NCBI GenBank assembly: GCA_013399015.1
Contig: VWZX01000934.1
Span: forward strand, 930,001-994,000
DNA from: Galbula dea
Taxonomy: Eukaryota > Chordata > Aves > Piciformes > Galbulidae
DNA length: 64,000 nucleotides
Direction of reading: 5' to 3'
The notes below the pieces were generated by a model, which saw only the letters and a list, made by a program, of their open reading frames with translations, was not told the DNA's origin and ran no database searches. The position numbers were made by a program, and so were the translations under genes. This document shows, piece by piece, positions 61,401-64,000 of this stretch (its first letter is position 1; every line of letters begins with the position of its first letter).

Positions 61401-64000
61401 CTCTGTCTAAAGCAGGGAAGGTTTCATGCTACTGTGTATTCAGACCTTGGATCTGTGCAGCCAGAGTGCCTCCTGACACAGTGATGGGGAGATTTCTCCA
61501 GTATTTTCTCTTAGAGTGTTTTCAGATCAGTTCTTAAGATCACTGCAAACATGGCCTGGCTTTTAAGAGGAGGAGGGACAAATAATGAAATCAAAATCTT
61601 CCTTCCATGCCTCTACTCGTGGCTACCAGTAACAATGGGGTCAGGATGTGGCACCAGCCCAGAGCTCACAGCCTCTCCTTTGCTGGAGTAAGTCACCCAG
61701 GCAGGCAGCTGGGACAGCCGGAGGAGACGCAGAGCATCTCCAGAGCAGCTGCCTTCTGGTACCGAGGGGGAATGCAATGTACTGATGGAAGGCTGTGATA
61801 AGAGGCCATCGAGTCCTGGACTCATTGTCCTTCCACACAAGGGTCTGACAGACCCAGGTCAGTTCTCAGTAGAGTGGAAAAATCTGAATTTATGACAAAA
61901 TCAGGCCACATGGGAGAACAGCAGCCGGGAAGCCATCCTCTCCCTGCAGCAGTCCCAGGAATCTCATCCTTCCCTCCAGGCCCAGGTATCATTTCTACTT
62001 TGCTTCTTCATGCTTGTTTGTTCTCTTTTAGTATCTTCCTCCTAGGTGAGATAGGGCCATGTTTTGCTGGCTCTGGGTTTGTTTTCATCCCACACTAGCC
62101 ACCAAGGTGAGTGATCGCTGTCCCTTGGACGGGTGGGCAACAAATGTCCTTGAAAGAGCATCCCCAGAGCTGGGCAGAGCAGGAGGTAATGTGTCTTCTG
62201 CTCTTGAGCATGTCCTTGAAGAGCTGGGGCTGGCAACCAGGGACCTTGGTGCCCTGATCAACCACTGCACCACACTCCCTTGCAGTGGGGCCATTGGTTC
62301 ACACATCAGCCCTTGGAAAGTACCCCAGCAGCAAACACCCATTCCCCTCCCCTTCCCTCTCCCCCACCATGCCATGAGGTACTGCAGAGGGAAGCAGCCG
62401 TGTCGAGCATCACTACTTTTAAATCCCCCTCTTCATCATTTATGGCTGTGGCTGTGACCTCCTAAATCCATCACAGGAGTGGAGACCAGGATCAGTCCCT
62501 GGCTGGCGCCGACTTAAACCAGCGGCCCCTGTGGTGGGCACGTGGCAGGTGAGAAGGCACTGCTGGCTCATACCACCATGGGGGCATCCCCTGTCTGGGC
62601 TTTGGGGGGAGAGGGGAAGGGCTTGTCTCGTCCCTTTGGGGGCTGAGCACTCAAGGTCTGGCCACAGGCAGCCATGAGAGCGACTCCCCCCACCCCCCCA
62701 ACTCACTTCCCTGCCGTCCTCTCCCAATTCCTGCCCTTTAATAAGGCAATAAATCAGTGTTTCTGGCAGGGATGGGGTTGGTCAGCATTTAGGAAGATTT
62801 CATTTCCAGTATTTGAAAAGGTGGTCGCTCTGACCCGACAGCCCTCCACAGGGAGCACTTGGGTAATACCCAGGGCTTGATTTATGGTGTTAAATTGGCA
62901 GCCCAAGAACTGCTCCTGTAATTTATTGCCCAGCCTCCACCAGAAAGCCTCTCTCCCTTTCTCACCCCTCCCCTCGCCTGCTCTGTCTCTCTTTCTCCTT
63001 ATTTTTTTTAAGAGGGAACAGCTGACAGCCGAAAGCTAAATCTAACATTTACACATGACTTCATTACCCCACTAAAATAAATGACTCAAAGCAGTGGAAC
63101 CCATCAGAATTGAGGCTTTGGCACTGGACACCAAAAGCAAGGAGCCTGATTCCCTCTCTCCCTATCACTGTGTCTCCTCCTTGACAACGATGCAGTGTGT
63201 TTTCAGCATCCTGTGGGGCCGAGCCATCATCTGCTGCATCCACCTTTAAACATTGGTGCCTTCCTGGAGCCAACTGCATCAAGCACAACTGCAGATGCAG
63301 GAGGTGTGTGGAGACCAGCTCCATGAGGAACACAGCCTCTGTGGTGTACATGACATATCAGCAGGTCTGGATGGTTTGACCCCTGGACTTCTTACCAACC
63401 TTTATTTGCTCCTCACATGTAGAAATGTTTGCCTGGAGAAGAGACCTGAGTATGCATAAGGAAGAAAGGACAACGTGGGGCTTTTATCAAAATCCAGAAG
63501 ATCATGGAAGTGTGGTGGAGCAAGTAGTGCAAATGGGAAGGCAAAGAAGGCCAAAGGAAGCAGAGGCAGATTGTGCAGGAGCGAAGTGGGAGATGGGTGA
63601 AGAAAGCTATGGAGGGTAGGAGAAAAGTGAGAAGGAAGGAGAGGGAGAGAAGATCTTGGCCAACAGAAGTCTAGGTGTGTGCTGGGGAGTCCACTCCTTG
63701 TGTTGGTAGGGCCAAGTAATGGTTATCCAGCATGGGGTTTTGGCTCAAGGGCCAGTTATGGCCACTTACTGTGGGTCCCCTCTTGCTGTGGCTGGGAAAG
63801 GCCTTATGGTGAGCTGGAGTGGGAATCACCCTGGGGGAAAATCCCTGGGTTGCTTAGTTGGTCTTTGGATGGACAATTTCCCTGTGTCAGTGCAATGTTC
63901 AGCTCCACAAACACATAAGCACAAGCAAATGGGCTGGGGAAGGGCCAATACCTCCTTTTGGCAGTGGTGATGATGCATGACAAATAAGGGTGACCATGGA
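58481..64000 (+). other. ASTN2: Start of the next astrotactin intron
   Basis: There are 5.5 kb after the second exon with no match to the conserved astrotactin C-terminal sequence, so the next constitutive exon lies beyond the window. The sequence is mostly unique and CpG-poor, and no CR1 piece was found. A frame-preserving candidate cassette exon (62477-62548) and an AT-rich segment resembling conserved noncoding DNA (about 62720-63110) are treated under findings. Long open frames here, such as 59145-59858 on +, show no protein-family features. Confidence 0.7.

Noticed and set aside
1..64000. CRISPR arrays, bacterial operons, rRNA or tRNA genes, endogenous retrovirus LTR pairs
   Set aside because: None of the needed patterns was seen: no evenly spaced direct repeats, no clustered long frames with ribosome binding sites, no conserved RNA cores, and no paired TG...CA terminal repeats.

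Overview
This window looks like a stretch of a bird nuclear chromosome. The evidence is at least ten truncated chicken-repeat-1 (CR1) non-LTR retrotransposon pieces, with typical avian CR1 3' ends (GATTCTATGAT-like tails, and the 'TTGGAAGGGACCTTAGAGGTC' type of UTR on either strand). There are no mammalian SINE/LINE families I can recognise, CpG is strongly depleted outside a few patches, and the only coding sequence is two short exons bounded by GT/AG splice sites. I cannot tell the species.

The only gene I can support is on the + strand near the right end: two consecutive internal exons of an astrotactin gene, most likely ASTN2 (57065-57165 and 58297-58480, joined in frame across a 1,131-bp intron). 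They encode the last strand of the fibronectin type III domain and the start of the C-terminal annexin-like domain. Together they supply 285 coding bases in 64,000. The 57 kb to the left has no exon I can recognise and is read as one very large upstream intron, or part of it. The 5.5 kb to the right is the start of the next intron. The gene's first exons and its C-terminal exon(s) lie outside the window. No open frame has the size or domains of TRIM32, which in vertebrates sits antisense inside an ASTN2 intron, so this is a different part of the locus.

Layout: 1-12.8 kb is unique intronic sequence with a CpG-enriched patch at 7.0-7.9 kb. 12.8-35.7 kb holds CR1 pieces at 12.8, 21.1, 29.5, 33.4-34.3 (the longest, with reverse-transcriptase remnants), 34.5 and a same-orientation pair at 35.3-35.7 kb. 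41.6-43.3 kb holds a CR1 tail, a reverse-oriented CR1 piece and an exact 404-bp tandem duplication whose copies are separated by a single N, which I read as an assembly error. 43.5-44.0 kb is a second CpG-richer patch. CR1 pieces follow at 50.0 kb (reverse) and 54.8-55.5 kb, then the two exons.

I found no new multi-gene system. The points most worth following are the probable false duplication, the CpG-rich intronic patches that could be internal promoters or enhancers, AT-rich homeodomain-site-bearing segments that look like conserved noncoding elements, and a frame-preserving candidate cassette exon at 62477-62548.
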